The notes: generated from the sequence alone by a model not told the origin. A DNA stretch of 64,000 bases from Enterococcus cecorum (GCF_023221775.1 NZ_JAKUDS010000009.1:1-64000); one strand, 5' to 3'; counted from the first letter of the stretch, positions 43,053 through 53,212 are shown. Translations and numbers: made by a program.

Positions 43053-44344
43053 ATTTTGAAGTAAAAAATCATCATTTATATTTTGATGGGTGTGACACAG
43101 TTGCATTAGCCCAAAAATATGGCACCCCACTCTATGTCTTTTCAGAAAACGCGATTGTCGCAGAATGTAATCAGTTAAAAGCTGCCTTTACCAATCGCTA
43201 TCCAAATACGCGTGTGGCCTACGCTTCAAAGGCTTTTTCTACACTTGCAATGTATAAAATCATGGCTCGTGAAGGTTTTTGTATCGATGTGGTCAGTGGT
43301 GGGGAACTATATACCGCCATCCAAGCTGATTTTCCAGCCGAACATATCGAGTTTAATGGCAATAATAAATCTGATGAGGAATTAAGTCTGGCTTTAGATT
43401 ATGGTGTAGGGCGGATTATCGTTGATGGGTTACAAGAAATTGAACGCATTCAAAAACTTGCAAGTGAAAAACAAACCACAGCCAAAGTCTTATTTAGAAT
43501 TACTCCTGAAGTGAATGTTAATACCCATAGCTATATTTCAACCGGTCAAAAAGATTCCAAATTTGGGATTCCGCTTGATGAAGAGATTTTATGGCCAACC
43601 ATTCAAAAAGCCATTGATGCCAGCAATATTGAATTTTATGGTTTCCATTTCCATGTAGGGAGTCAGTTAAAAGACAATAGCGCGCATCTAGCTGCAGCGA
43701 AAATTGCCTTAGATTTGGCCTTAGAAGTGCGAAAACGTCTAAACTATACGATTAAAGAATTGAATTACGGCGGTGGCTTTGGTGTGAAATACTTACCAGA
43801 TGAACTCCGCCAACCATACGAATACTTTCTAACACCTTTGATGGAATTAACGGAAAGCTTTTGTCGAAAACATGATTTTCCACGTCCAAATATCGTCATC
43901 GAGCCTGGTCGAAGTATTGTGGCCGAAGCTGGCATTAGCTTACACACAATTGGCGAAATTAAGACTTTACCAGGCATCCGTACTTATGCTGCCATTGATG
44001 GTGGGATGACTGATAACATTCGCCCAGGCTTATATAATGCGACTTATACCGGAGTCATTGCCAACAAAGCCGATGAAGAAAAAACAGAAAAAGTGACCAT
44101 CTCTGGGAAAGCCTGCGAAAGTACCGATATTTTGGTGAAAGACTTAGCCGTACCAAAAGTTGAAACAGGTGATATTTTCGCTACCTTTACAACGGGGGCT
44201 TATGGCTATTCCATGGCTAGCAACTATAATAAACTACCCATTCCAGCGGTCGTATTAGTGAAAGATGGGCAAGATGCTTTAATCGTCAAACGCCAAAGCT
44301 ATGAACAAATGATCCAAAATGAATTGATTCCCGATTTTTTATAG
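43049..44344 (+). CDS. lysA: Diaminopimelate decarboxylase
   Basis: The 431-residue fold-III PLP enzyme has the PLP lysine in VAYASKAFST, HFHVGSQL, GGGFGVKY and EPGRSIV. It converts meso-diaminopimelate to lysine. The ATG at 43049 overlaps the preceding TGA and follows AAGGAG. An earlier in-frame ATG (43001) would lie deep in the upstream gene. Confidence 0.96.
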   Translation: MNFEVKNHHLYFDGCDTVALAQKYGTPLYVFSENAIVAECNQLKAAFTNRYPNTRVAYASKAFSTLAMYKIMAREGFCIDVVSGGELYTAIQADFPAEHIEFNGNNKSDEELSLALDYGVGRIIVDGLQEIERIQKLASEKQTTAKVLFRITPEVNVNTHSYISTGQKDSKFGIPLDEEILWPTIQKAIDASNIEFYGFHFHVGSQLKDNSAHLAAAKIALDLALEVRKRLNYTIKELNYGGGFGVKYLPDELRQPYEYFLTPLMELTESFCRKHDFPRPNIVIEPGRSIVAEAGISLHTIGEIKTLPGIRTYAAIDGGMTDNIRPGLYNATYTGVIANKADEEKTEKVTISGKACESTDILVKDLAVPKVETGDIFATFTTGAYGYSMASNYNKLPIPAVVLVKDGQDALIVKRQSYEQMIQNELIPDFL

Positions 44345-44358
44345 AAAGTGAGTGTGAA

Positions 44359-45192
44359 ATGATGCAAATTCCTTTTTACAAAATGCAAGGTACCGGCAAC
44401 GACTTTATCATTATTAATAATATTGAATTAAAATTTCCTTATGAAACCTTAGTCAAATTAGCCAAACAAATCTGCCAACGTAAAATTTCCGTGGGTTCAG
44501 ATGCCTTAATGGTAGTAGATACTCCCCAAAAAGGCGGCGATTTTCGCATGATTTTCTTCAACGCAGATGGCACCGAAGCTGAAATGTGTGGCAATGGTGC
44601 TCGTTGTTTGGCGCGCTATGCTTTTGAAAACCAACTGGCAAATGAAGAAATGCAAATCGAAACAGTTGCGGGGATGGTTTATGCCAAACGTTTAGACCAA
44701 CGCAATTATCAAGTGCAATTAAATGATCCCGCCAATATACAAGAAGCTTTGATGTTTAATGATTTATTAGTAGATTATGTCGAATTGGGGGATCCTGGTA
44801 TTCCGCATTTAGTCGTTCCTTATGAAAATCTAAGTAGCACCCCCTTAGCATCGATTCAAGCTTTGGCCAAAAGTTTACGCTACTGGGAGCAATTGCCTAA
44901 AGGAGCCAATGTCAATTTTTATGAAGTATTAGACAATCAAGAAGTCGTGGTTCGAACCTTTGAACGGGGCGTAGAAGATTTTACCCTAGCTTGTGGCACA
45001 GGTAGCGGCTCAACTGCCTATATCCTGGCACAAAAAGGTTTAGTCCAACCAGAAGAAGTCACTATCCATGTCCTTGGTGGTATCTTAAAAGTCAAAGTCA
45101 CACCAGACGGACTCTTCTTAATTGGGGATACTAATATTATTACCAAAGGCGAAATCATGGACGAAAATCTTGCGTCTACTCTTCGGTATTAA
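44359..45192 (+). CDS. dapF: Diaminopimelate epimerase
   Basis: The 277-residue enzyme has both active-site cysteines, in EMCGNGARC and LACGTGSG, and the N-terminal QGTGNDFIII. It makes meso-DAP from LL-DAP. It follows lysA by 14 bp and ends the operon. A two-residue shorter start (second ATG) is possible. Confidence 0.96.
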   Translation: MMQIPFYKMQGTGNDFIIINNIELKFPYETLVKLAKQICQRKISVGSDALMVVDTPQKGGDFRMIFFNADGTEAEMCGNGARCLARYAFENQLANEEMQIETVAGMVYAKRLDQRNYQVQLNDPANIQEALMFNDLLVDYVELGDPGIPHLVVPYENLSSTPLASIQALAKSLRYWEQLPKGANVNFYEVLDNQEVVVRTFERGVEDFTLACGTGSGSTAYILAQKGLVQPEEVTIHVLGGILKVKVTPDGLFLIGDTNIITKGEIMDENLASTLRY

Positions 45193-45199
45193 TTCAAAA

Positions 45200-45265
45200 T
45201 GAATAGCCGAGGTCACTAGCATTCTTAGATTCTCTAAAAATTGCTAGCAATCTCGGCTATTTTTA
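45200..45265 (+). terminator. dapF terminator (bidirectional candidate)
   Basis: AATAGCCGAG (45202-45211) pairs with CTCGGCTATT (45252-45261), with an inner CTAGCA/TGCTAG stem, followed by TTTTAATG. Confidence 0.85.
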
Positions 45266-45299
45266 ATGTAAAAAAATCAAATACGACTTTTTAGACACT

Positions 45300-48200
45300 T
45301 TATTTTTTTGATTTCTTCATACGACGGTGATTACCTAGGCCTAAAATGAATCCAAAACCTAAAATCATAGTTCCAAATACACTTGGAATGACAGATAGCA
45401 TACCTGTTTTTGGCAATTTATCGGCCGTTTTACTGCTTACTAATTGATTATTTTCGGTCTTAGTAGACTTGGCTTGTACAGTTGTTTGTGTATGACTTTG
45501 TTTTTGACTCTCATTTTTTTGACTATCGCTCTTTTGATTGTCTTTTGGTTGATCATCGTTATTATGATTATTATTTGATTGATTATCGTTCTCCTGACCC
45601 TCATTCGTTTGATTGTCTTTTGATTGATTCTCATTCTCTTGATGATCGTCTTTTTGATCCACTTCATCAATCGCCTGGTTATACTCTTCTTGACGAATGA
45701 TTTCTGCTAGTTGCTCTTGTAGACGTGAAACCTCGGCACTTTGCTTTTCATAAGCAACTTTTGCGTCGTTTACCTTATTTGTTGCTGCTTCTAACTCTGC
45801 TTGTACTTGCTCTAATGAGATTAAAGCACGTACATATCGATCTTTTGCTTGCGCTAATAATTCGTCTGCGTTCAGATAATTTGCTAACTTCTCTTCTAAG
45901 GCAGCAACTTCTGCTTTTGCTTGCTCAACTGCTTTTGCTTTTTGTGCATAATCTGATTGTGCCTTTTGGTAACTTGTATTTTTTTGTTCAAAGTCAGCCT
46001 GAACGCTAGCTAATTCGCTCAACGCCGTGTTTAAGGCTTCACTAGTAGCCGCTACTTTCCCTTCGACTTGTGCTAATTTTTCTTCATTCGCCGCTTTGAT
46101 TTCTTCGCTATGTGCAAGATTATATTCTGCCTGAGTAAGTTGCCCCTTAGCATCCTGTACCGCAGATTGACGCTTAGTTAACTCAGCATGAAGCTGTGCT
46201 AAATGTCCCTTTGCTCCATCGACAGCATTTTGTTTTACTTCAAGCGTTTTTTGGGCTTTATCCAAGTTGTTTTCAATATCTGCTCGTTGGGCTTCTAATT
46301 TTCCTTCACTAGCTTTTATATCAGCTAGAACTTTTTGTTTTTCTGAAACCTCTTGATTTGTACGTTCGACTTCAGCACTTGCGCTTTTCTCCGCAGCTAA
46401 TTTTTCTTCAAGCGAGTCATTAGCAGTTGCTAAAGCGTTTTGCAATTTAGCCAACTTTTCTTGCTGTTGTGCTACATTTTCTTTTGCTTGAACGAATTCA
46501 TTTTGCTTTTCTTTTAATGATTGCTGTGCGGTATCGCTTGCTTGTTGAGCCACCATTTGTTGCTGTTTTAAGTCTTTTTTAAGTTTGTCATTTGCCGCAA
46601 GCTGTTGTTTGACTTTAGTAATTTCTTGTTGTAGATTATCGATTGCTGGATTTGATGTAACAAATTGTTCATTTGGATTTCCTTGCTTTGGCGTAAAACT
46701 TTCCAAATGGATTAGTCCGAAACGATCCACAGCCACTCCGATTCGAAACTCCTTCACTTTCACTCTCTCAGCAAAAGTTAGCGTCAGATGATTCGTATGC
46801 GTCCAACCAGAAGGTTTATCATCAAATAACATCATCACCATCGCTTCATAGATCGCTTTCTTCAACTCATCCATAGAAATCGTACCATCATTATTTGGTA
46901 AGAAGCCAACTGCTAGTGATTCTGCTACTCCACTCACCCCGCCAATTGCTTGAGCTGCCTCCTCTAAAGCGACTGAATCATGTGGGGAATCTTTTGGAGA
47001 TGTTTTTTGATAGTAACGATCCGCTACATCTTGCGCATAACGTAAAGATAGATCTGAGACTACATGGTTTACTTGATACCCTAATTGATTATGATTAAAA
47101 TCATTTAATACATCAGCTACCCAAACAGATAATTCTTTTACTTCTGCTTCAGATAAATTTTTCCAGTTCACTTGGCGTTCTTGATCACCCTTTTGAGACT
47201 GATAAACATTCATCTTCATTGCTTCATCTTTGAATTTTTCTAATCCATCAAGGTTCTTAGCATCTTCATACTTCATATAATCATAACCATTTGGGCGTTT
47301 GATTTTATTTGGTAACTCAGACGTTTTCAATTGCTCTAATGCAGCCGTTAATGAGCTTAATTGTGCTTGTAATTTTTCCGATTGTGAAACCGCACTGGCT
47401 AATTCAGCATTTACACTTGCCAATGCTTTAGACTTTTCATCCACCATTGCTTGTTTATTAGCAATATCTGTCGCTAATTGTTGAAGTTTTTGTTCATTCG
47501 CTGCTATTTCTTTTTGAAGGTTCGCAATACTTTGTGTTAATTCTTCTGAAGAGCTATTTTCCAATGCCGCTTGTGCTTGTTGTAACTTAGCTTTCTTCTC
47601 GTTCAGTTGTTCCACAGCCTCATTGTACGCTTGTTGCGCTTGAGCAATATCTGCTTGTTGGGCTTTCATTTCTTCATTTATATTCACCAAATCTTGCTGT
47701 AAAGCTTGCAAGTTCTCTTTTGCAGCGTTTAATTCTTCTGACGCATTTGATAATTTTAATTCTTGATCAGAAATTTGTTTTTCTGTTTGAGCCACAGCTG
47801 CTTGCTTTTGTTGTAACAGCGCCTCTGCATTATCAACCGCTTTAGCCAGCTCGTTTACCTCAGCGTTGTTAACAGCTTCCTTTGCCTCAGCTAATTGTTT
47901 AGTTAAAGCTTGTAATTTTTCTTGTAAAGCAGCAACTTCTTTTTGCTGTTGTGCTAAATCTTGATTTGCTTTTTCAAGAATCTGACTGTTTTCGGCTAAT
48001 TGTTGCTTGTTTTCTGTTAATTCTGTTTCTTGATTTGCAAGATTTTGGTTTTTATTTTCAATGGCCTTTTCAGTCGACTCAATATTTTCTTTGGTAGCCT
48101 GCTCCTTATTTTCTTGGGATAGCGCTTGTTCTTCTTCTGCAGCTCTCAATTCGTTTTCGGCTAAGTTTTTGGCCTCACTTGCTTGATTTTCTGCTTCTTG

Positions 48201-48410
48201 GGCTTGTTTGAGATCATCCGCTAGTTTTTCTTGATTTTCTTGAGCCTGATTTAAGTCATTTTGAACTTCTTCTTTTGTGGTTGCCTGATTCACATTACTC
48301 AGATTGGTTGATAAATCCGCCTGCTCCTCTGCTTGAATATTTTGTGTAGAAGCCAATAGCCCTGCACTTAAAATTGCTCCCGTAACTAATAGTTTCTTTT
48401 CCATATTCAT
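45300..48410 (-). CDS. LPXTG surface protein with SEC10/PgrA-type domain and long coiled coils
   Basis: The 1036-residue protein has a signal peptide (cleavage near QAEEQ), a long coiled coil (about 30-355) and a globular domain (about 365-590: KRPNGYDYMKYEDAKNLDG, VNHVVSDLSLRYAQDVADRY, HTNHLTLTFAERVKV). A second coiled coil (about 590-900), a hydrophilic D/N/Q-rich spacer, LPKTG at 999-1003, a membrane segment and a KKSKK tail follow. The central part resembles the SEC10/PgrA surface-exclusion domain of enterococcal plasmids. Here its neighbours are housekeeping genes. Sortase A would anchor it. Its role is likely adhesion or cell-contact control. Confidence 0.88.
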   Translation of the reverse strand: MNMEKKLLVTGAILSAGLLASTQNIQAEEQADLSTNLSNVNQATTKEEVQNDLNQAQENQEKLADDLKQAQEAENQASEAKNLAENELRAAEEEQALSQENKEQATKENIESTEKAIENKNQNLANQETELTENKQQLAENSQILEKANQDLAQQQKEVAALQEKLQALTKQLAEAKEAVNNAEVNELAKAVDNAEALLQQKQAAVAQTEKQISDQELKLSNASEELNAAKENLQALQQDLVNINEEMKAQQADIAQAQQAYNEAVEQLNEKKAKLQQAQAALENSSSEELTQSIANLQKEIAANEQKLQQLATDIANKQAMVDEKSKALASVNAELASAVSQSEKLQAQLSSLTAALEQLKTSELPNKIKRPNGYDYMKYEDAKNLDGLEKFKDEAMKMNVYQSQKGDQERQVNWKNLSEAEVKELSVWVADVLNDFNHNQLGYQVNHVVSDLSLRYAQDVADRYYQKTSPKDSPHDSVALEEAAQAIGGVSGVAESLAVGFLPNNDGTISMDELKKAIYEAMVMMLFDDKPSGWTHTNHLTLTFAERVKVKEFRIGVAVDRFGLIHLESFTPKQGNPNEQFVTSNPAIDNLQQEITKVKQQLAANDKLKKDLKQQQMVAQQASDTAQQSLKEKQNEFVQAKENVAQQQEKLAKLQNALATANDSLEEKLAAEKSASAEVERTNQEVSEKQKVLADIKASEGKLEAQRADIENNLDKAQKTLEVKQNAVDGAKGHLAQLHAELTKRQSAVQDAKGQLTQAEYNLAHSEEIKAANEEKLAQVEGKVAATSEALNTALSELASVQADFEQKNTSYQKAQSDYAQKAKAVEQAKAEVAALEEKLANYLNADELLAQAKDRYVRALISLEQVQAELEAATNKVNDAKVAYEKQSAEVSRLQEQLAEIIRQEEYNQAIDEVDQKDDHQENENQSKDNQTNEGQENDNQSNNNHNNDDQPKDNQKSDSQKNESQKQSHTQTTVQAKSTKTENNQLVSSKTADKLPKTGMLSVIPSVFGTMILGFGFILGLGNHRRMKKSKK

Positions 48411-48508
48411 TTTCCCTTCTAATTTTTTCCATAATCACGAAAATTGGTTGTGATTATTTATATTATACCAAAAATATACCAAAAATTTCTTCGTTTATCT
48501 CCAGATTT

Positions 48509-49450
48509 TTAAAACAAACTTTGAATTTCTTGATAAATTTCTTGGGCTTCTTCCAAACTGTAGGCATTGGCGCCACTCGCTAATGGATGACCACCCCCAT
48601 GATGACGTTTCGCGATTTCGTTGATAGGCTTAGTTTTAGAACGTAAACGCACACGATAATAGCCTTCTGGTTGCTCGACAAATAATGCCCAGGCTTGGAC
48701 TTGTTCAATTTCTCCAGGCAATGGCACCAAATGCGCAGTCTTGGCATCATCTACTTGATACTCTTGCAATACTGCTTGTGATAAGTAGCAACAAGCCGCC
48801 CCATTTTCATCTATTTCAAGATTTTGATAGACGTAACCTACTAACTTAGATACGGCTAAACTAATTTGTGAGATTTGGCGATTTAATAATGTCGCATCAA
48901 AGTCAAATTCTCTTAAAAAGCTAGCAATCCGCAGTGTTTTTGCCGTCGTTGCTGGATATAAAAATCTACCCGTATCACCTACAATACCAGCATAGAGCAA
49001 ACGTGCGGCCTTTGTAGTCATCGTTAATTCATCCGCTAATTGTTGATAAAAATCACAAATAATCTCGCTACAACTACTTGCAGTCGTATCCACATAGACC
49101 AAATCGCCATAAGGTTCGTCATTTGGATGATGATCAATTTTGATTAACTCTTTTCCTAGATGATAGCGCTCATCACTAATTCGCGGTGCATTGGCAGTAT
49201 CAGTGACAATCACGAGTGCATCTTGATAAACATCATCAGCTATTTCTTGCATTATTGCTAAATATTCCAAATTATCAACGGTTTTCCCTACTTGATAAAT
49301 CTGCTTTTCAGGAAAACTTGCTCGCAAAATCTCAGCCAATCCGACTTGCGAACCTAAGGCATCTGGATCAGGACGCATATGACGATGAATAATAATCGTA
49401 TCATAGGCTTTTATTTTATTTAGTATTGCTTGTGCTGTTTGTAAATCCAT
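48509..49450 (-). CDS. nrnA: NrnA-type oligoribonuclease / pAp phosphatase (DHH-DHHA1)
   Basis: The 313-residue protein has DHH-family motifs (HRHMRPDPDALGSQ, VTDTANAPR, IDHHPND) and the DHHA1 glycine-rich end HHGGGHPLASGA. NrnA degrades short RNAs or pGpG/pAp. The start at 49450 is set by AGGGAT upstream; a longer frame begins inside the preceding gene. It lies directly after the YtoI-like gene, a conserved pair. Confidence 0.93.
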   Translation of the reverse strand: MDLQTAQAILNKIKAYDTIIIHRHMRPDPDALGSQVGLAEILRASFPEKQIYQVGKTVDNLEYLAIMQEIADDVYQDALVIVTDTANAPRISDERYHLGKELIKIDHHPNDEPYGDLVYVDTTASSCSEIICDFYQQLADELTMTTKAARLLYAGIVGDTGRFLYPATTAKTLRIASFLREFDFDATLLNRQISQISLAVSKLVGYVYQNLEIDENGAACCYLSQAVLQEYQVDDAKTAHLVPLPGEIEQVQAWALFVEQPEGYYRVRLRSKTKPINEIAKRHHGGGHPLASGANAYSLEEAQEIYQEIQSLF

Positions 49451-49464
49451 CTTATCCCTACTTT

Positions 49465-50796
49465 CTATGCTCTTTCCATGACTTGACAAGTGACAATCGC
49501 TTTAGCCACCAAAGTATTTTCAAGATAAATTTCCATATCTAGTTTAGCAGAACGGCGGCCTGACTCTAAAATTCGCGGCTGAATCGAAAGCTCGCTCTCT
49601 AACTGAATCAATTTGAAATAATGTAAGTTCACTTGTTCAATCCAAGTATTTTTACGTTTATAAATCATCATGGTTTGTTTGGCAGTATTGGCAATCAATC
49701 CTGAAAGCACCCCAAAAGAAATCGTCCCTAGTTCATCTACCATTTGTGGCGTAACTGTAAATTGAAACTCTGGCAATTCAAGGGCATTTCCTTGGGCATC
49801 TTCTTCAATCATCTGAATTTGCGCATTGACTTGATCGGCAATCGTATCAGATACTTGCGGCTGTCTTTGAACCAAATGCATCGCCTTCATCACATCTTGA
49901 CGTGTCACAATCCCTAATAGTGAAAAATCATCGGCAACCACGGGCATCACTTCTAAGCCATCCCAAATCATTTGATGACTGACAGAAGCAATCGACATTT
50001 CCTTTTTCACGACACGGGGATCTTTGGTCATGACCCGTTCAATTAAGAGATGATCGCTCTTTTCTAAAATATCTTTGGTGGTCACAATCCCAACCACACG
50101 CATATTTTTATTGACGACTGGGAAGCGCGAATGTTTGGTGGTTTCGGCCAATTCAATATAATCACGCACCGTATCATGAACTTGTAAATAATGCGTCTTT
50201 TCTAGTGGCATATAAATATCGGCAATCAGCATAATTTCTTTTTTAATCAATTGATCGCTTAAAGCTCGGTTAATCATCGTCGCCACGGTAAACGTATCAT
50301 AAGTCGTCCGTAAAATTGGTAGCCCCTTTTCATCAGCAAGACTGGCAATCTCACTAGTCGTATCAAAACCACCAGTAATTAACACCGCCGCCCCATTTTC
50401 TAAAGCCAAGCGTTGCACATTAATACGGTTACCGACAATCATCAATGAACCAGGTGTCACATAACGTTCAATGGCTGAGACTTCCATCGCTCCAATCACA
50501 AATTTATTGAGTACATGACTTAAACCACTTTCACCCCCAAGCACATCTCCTTCAATAATCTCTACTACTTCTGCAAAGGTTAATTTTTCAATATTTTTCT
50601 TTAATTTGCGTTCAATACGAATGGTTCCTACCCGTTGAATGGTCGAAACTAAACCGCTATTTTCGGCCTCTTTAATTGCACGATAGGCAGTCCCTTCGCT
50701 GACCTTTAGCTGTTTAGCAATCCCGCGTACTGAGATTTTTTCGCCAACTGGCAACTGCTCAATATATGATAAAATTAAATCATGTTTCGTTGTCAT
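49465..50796 (-). CDS. ytoI: YtoI-like regulator (HTH, DRTGG, two CBS domains, hot-dog)
   Basis: The 443-residue protein has an N-terminal helix-turn-helix (SVRGIAKQLKVSEGTAYRAI), a DRTGG domain (about 70-185), two CBS repeats (about 190-305; FPVVNKNMRVVGIVTTKDIL and MPVVADDFSLLGIVTRQDV) and a C-terminal hot-dog domain. CBS and DRTGG domains often bind adenosine nucleotides. The family's target genes are unknown. It is encoded just before nrnA. Confidence 0.92.
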   Translation of the reverse strand: MTTKHDLILSYIEQLPVGEKISVRGIAKQLKVSEGTAYRAIKEAENSGLVSTIQRVGTIRIERKLKKNIEKLTFAEVVEIIEGDVLGGESGLSHVLNKFVIGAMEVSAIERYVTPGSLMIVGNRINVQRLALENGAAVLITGGFDTTSEIASLADEKGLPILRTTYDTFTVATMINRALSDQLIKKEIMLIADIYMPLEKTHYLQVHDTVRDYIELAETTKHSRFPVVNKNMRVVGIVTTKDILEKSDHLLIERVMTKDPRVVKKEMSIASVSHQMIWDGLEVMPVVADDFSLLGIVTRQDVMKAMHLVQRQPQVSDTIADQVNAQIQMIEEDAQGNALELPEFQFTVTPQMVDELGTISFGVLSGLIANTAKQTMMIYKRKNTWIEQVNLHYFKLIQLESELSIQPRILESGRRSAKLDMEIYLENTLVAKAIVTCQVMERA

Positions 50797-50837
50797 TTGC
50801 TCACTTCTTCCTCTTGTAATTTGTTATAACACAACCC

Positions 50838-50843
50838 ATTATA
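50838..50843 (-). promoter_or_regulatory. Candidate -10 of the ytoI-nrnA transcript
   Basis: TATAAT on the minus strand about 40 bp before the start codon. No clear -35 is seen. The adjoining TGTAAACGTTCTA (50844-50856) is cre-like but imperfect. Confidence 0.45.
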
Positions 50844-51089
50844 TAGAACGTTTACATCTAACTTTTTTAGATGAAACTAATACAGTATGCACCATTTATT
50901 GTAACAGATTTTAGCAGAAGTACAATGCCTTTTAGGAAGTTTCTGAGGGGAAAAATAATTTTCTAGACTATCAGGAGAAATGATTCAAGTTTAGCGTTTT
51001 TTGCAACTTTCACACCTAAATATAGACAAGAATTTGCGCTATCGCTATGATTAGAGCTGAAAATAGATTTGCTTTATTTGTGGGTTAGT

Positions 51090-51260
51090 GGATATGGTCT
51101 GCACCCGCCTGTGGGCTCAACATTTATCATTAATGTTGAGTAAAAGAATAGCAGGACTGCCTACCCTTGAGGAATAGAGAGGGCATATCTAGCGTGAGAT
51201 GAAACTCGATACGTGGAAAAGATACCTAGTGTTAAATTTTGGCATTCGGTATCTTTTTAT
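51090..51260 (+). ncRNA. Candidate orphan structured RNA with terminator
   Basis: A gene-free 570-bp gap holds a compact stem-rich segment: GATATG (51092-51097) / CATATC (51184-51189) closing stem, CTCAACATT / AATGTTGAG (51117-51141, 9 bp), CGTGAG with CTC...ACG (51193-51213), and a terminator AAAGATACC / GGTATCTTT (51218-51256) followed by TTT. It has G+C-rich patches unlike its surroundings, and no ORF follows on this strand. I cannot assign a family; 6S RNA is one possibility to test. The 290 bp before it show nothing clear. Confidence 0.55.
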
Positions 51261-51323
51261 TTAAAGTTTTACTGATATTAGAATCTAAAAATATACATCG
51301 ACCTTTCAATTTTAACCACAAAA

Positions 51324-51361
51324 ATAGCCAAGAGAACCATTGATAACATTCTCTTGGCTAT
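51324..51361 (-). terminator. rnjB terminator
   Basis: ATAGCCAAGAGAA (51324-51336 on the + strand) pairs perfectly over 13 bp with TTCTCTTGGCTAT (51349-51361), followed on the minus strand by TTTTTG. Confidence 0.9.
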
Positions 51362-51366
51362 GAGTA

Positions 51367-53064
51367 TTAATAGCGATTATTTTTGCCTTTACGGTTGCTT
51401 GACTCCATAATCACTGGCAAAATGACTGGGCGACGACGTGTTTGCTCAAATAGAAAGCGACTCAATTGATCACGGATATCTTGTTTGAGATTGCCCCAAT
51501 CAAAGTCTTGCACTTGTAAATGACTTTCAACAATTTCTTGCACGATTTCGGCACTTTCACGCATCAAATCACGGCTAGCCTTCACATAGACAAAGCCTCG
51601 TGAAGTAATTTGTGGGGAGGAAATAATTTTTTTCTCGCGGCGATTAATCGTAACCACTGCTACAAAGATGCCATCTTCAGACAATACTTTGCGGTCGCGC
51701 AAGACAATATTTCCAATATCACCGACCCCTTTACCATCAATCATGACATTTTCAGCTGGCACCGAACCATTTAAAATCAAACGGCCCTTAATCAAGCTGA
51801 TGACATCCCCTTTAGCCGTCACTAAAATATGTTTATCATCATAACCTAATTGTTTAGCCAGATTTGCATGAGCGACTAATTGACGATATTCTCCTTGAAC
51901 TGGAATTAAATATTTCGGTTTCAAAAGATTCATCATCAATTGTAAGTCAGTTGGATTGGCATGCCCTGAAACCGACATATTATCAGAAATATTTTTAACC
52001 GTGCCACCTGCGCGATAAATAATATCTTCTGTCTTAGCAACCACCGTCTCCATCGAAATAGTTGGCGTAGTCGTAATATAAACCAAATCTCCCTCATGAA
52101 TACGCAAAGTTCGGTGTGTCCCTTTTGCCATGCGTTGTAAAGATTTAATTGGCTCTCCCATACGACCCGTTTCTAAAATCAATAGTTCTTCTGGAGCGTA
52201 TTTTTTCATTTCTTTTTGCGGAATAAATAAATCTTCATCAGGAACTGTTAATTTCCCTAGCTTCATCGCGGTTCGAATAATACGGCCGAAATCTTGACCC
52301 GTCAATACAATTTTACGGCCCGCTTTATAACAGGCATCAATCACTTGTTGAACACGCTGTAAGTTACTTGCGACACAGGCAACGACAATTCGGCCTTCCC
52401 AATAATTAATGGTATCATAGACTTCTTCAGCAATTTTTTGTTCTGAAGCAATCGGTTGAGGATTTTCAGCATTACTTGAAGTACTTAATAATGCGAGGAC
52501 CCCTTCTTTACCAATTTCGGCTAAGCGTGCAAAATCGGTGCGATAAGGTTCACTGGCTGATTGGTCAAACTTGAAATCCCCAGTATAGACAATATTGCCT
52601 TCTGATGTTTTTAAGCTCACCCCTACTGAATCAGGAATAGAATGTGTTGTTCTAAAGAAGCTTACCACCGTTTGACCAAAATCAATTTCTGTGTATTCAT
52701 CAATCACATGAAACTCTTTAAATCGTTTAGTCGGCTCATAACGATGCACATTTAATTTCGCTAATTCAATGGTTAATTTCGTCCCAAAAACCGGGGCCTT
52801 CACTTCAGCCAAAAGATAAGGAAGCGCCCCGATTGCATCTGGATGTCCATGGGTTAAAAAGATTCCGGCAATCCTTTCTTTATTGTCTCTAAGATAAGTA
52901 AAATCAGGAATAATCGTATCAATTCCCAATAGTTCACTTTCTGGATAGCGTAACCCACAATCAAGCACGAAAATATCTTCATCAACTTCGGCAATGTATA
53001 GGTTTTTTCCACTTTCACGAACCCCGCTTTGTGGAATGATATTTATCTTAGTCAAAAATTTCAC
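51367..53064 (-). CDS. rnjB: Ribonuclease J2
   Basis: The 565-residue metallo-beta-lactamase/beta-CASP RNase has LTHGHPDAIGALPYLL where RNase J1 has HGHEDHIGG, so a metal-ligand histidine is replaced by alanine. That substitution and TTHSIPDSVGV are typical of RNase J2, which forms a complex with J1 and has weak activity alone. The beta-CASP part has SGHANPTDLQLM. The basic end NRKGKNNR is also usual. Confidence 0.92.
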   Translation of the reverse strand: MKFLTKINIIPQSGVRESGKNLYIAEVDEDIFVLDCGLRYPESELLGIDTIIPDFTYLRDNKERIAGIFLTHGHPDAIGALPYLLAEVKAPVFGTKLTIELAKLNVHRYEPTKRFKEFHVIDEYTEIDFGQTVVSFFRTTHSIPDSVGVSLKTSEGNIVYTGDFKFDQSASEPYRTDFARLAEIGKEGVLALLSTSSNAENPQPIASEQKIAEEVYDTINYWEGRIVVACVASNLQRVQQVIDACYKAGRKIVLTGQDFGRIIRTAMKLGKLTVPDEDLFIPQKEMKKYAPEELLILETGRMGEPIKSLQRMAKGTHRTLRIHEGDLVYITTTPTISMETVVAKTEDIIYRAGGTVKNISDNMSVSGHANPTDLQLMMNLLKPKYLIPVQGEYRQLVAHANLAKQLGYDDKHILVTAKGDVISLIKGRLILNGSVPAENVMIDGKGVGDIGNIVLRDRKVLSEDGIFVAVVTINRREKKIISSPQITSRGFVYVKASRDLMRESAEIVQEIVESHLQVQDFDWGNLKQDIRDQLSRFLFEQTRRRPVILPVIMESSNRKGKNNRY

Positions 53065-53212
53065 CTCAATTTTTATTTTATTTCTTTAACTCATCATTAC
53101 TATTATACATGAAATCAAGACTAAAACAAAAAGAAAAATACAACTATCTCATAGAATTCAAAAAATCATTGGTTTATTCTTACAAAAGTGAGAACATCCA
53201 TCCCTTTAGATA

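Noticed and set aside
45440-46009. ORFs in the 3' part of the LPXTG gene (both strands)
   Set aside because: Low-complexity sequence encoding the D/N/Q-rich spacer and coiled coil gives open alternative frames; the main frame is continuous from signal peptide to LPKTG.
50844-50856. CcpA cre site upstream of ytoI
   Set aside because: TGTAAACGTTCTA matches the consensus only partly and the genes have no clear carbon-control role, so it is mentioned only with the promoter.
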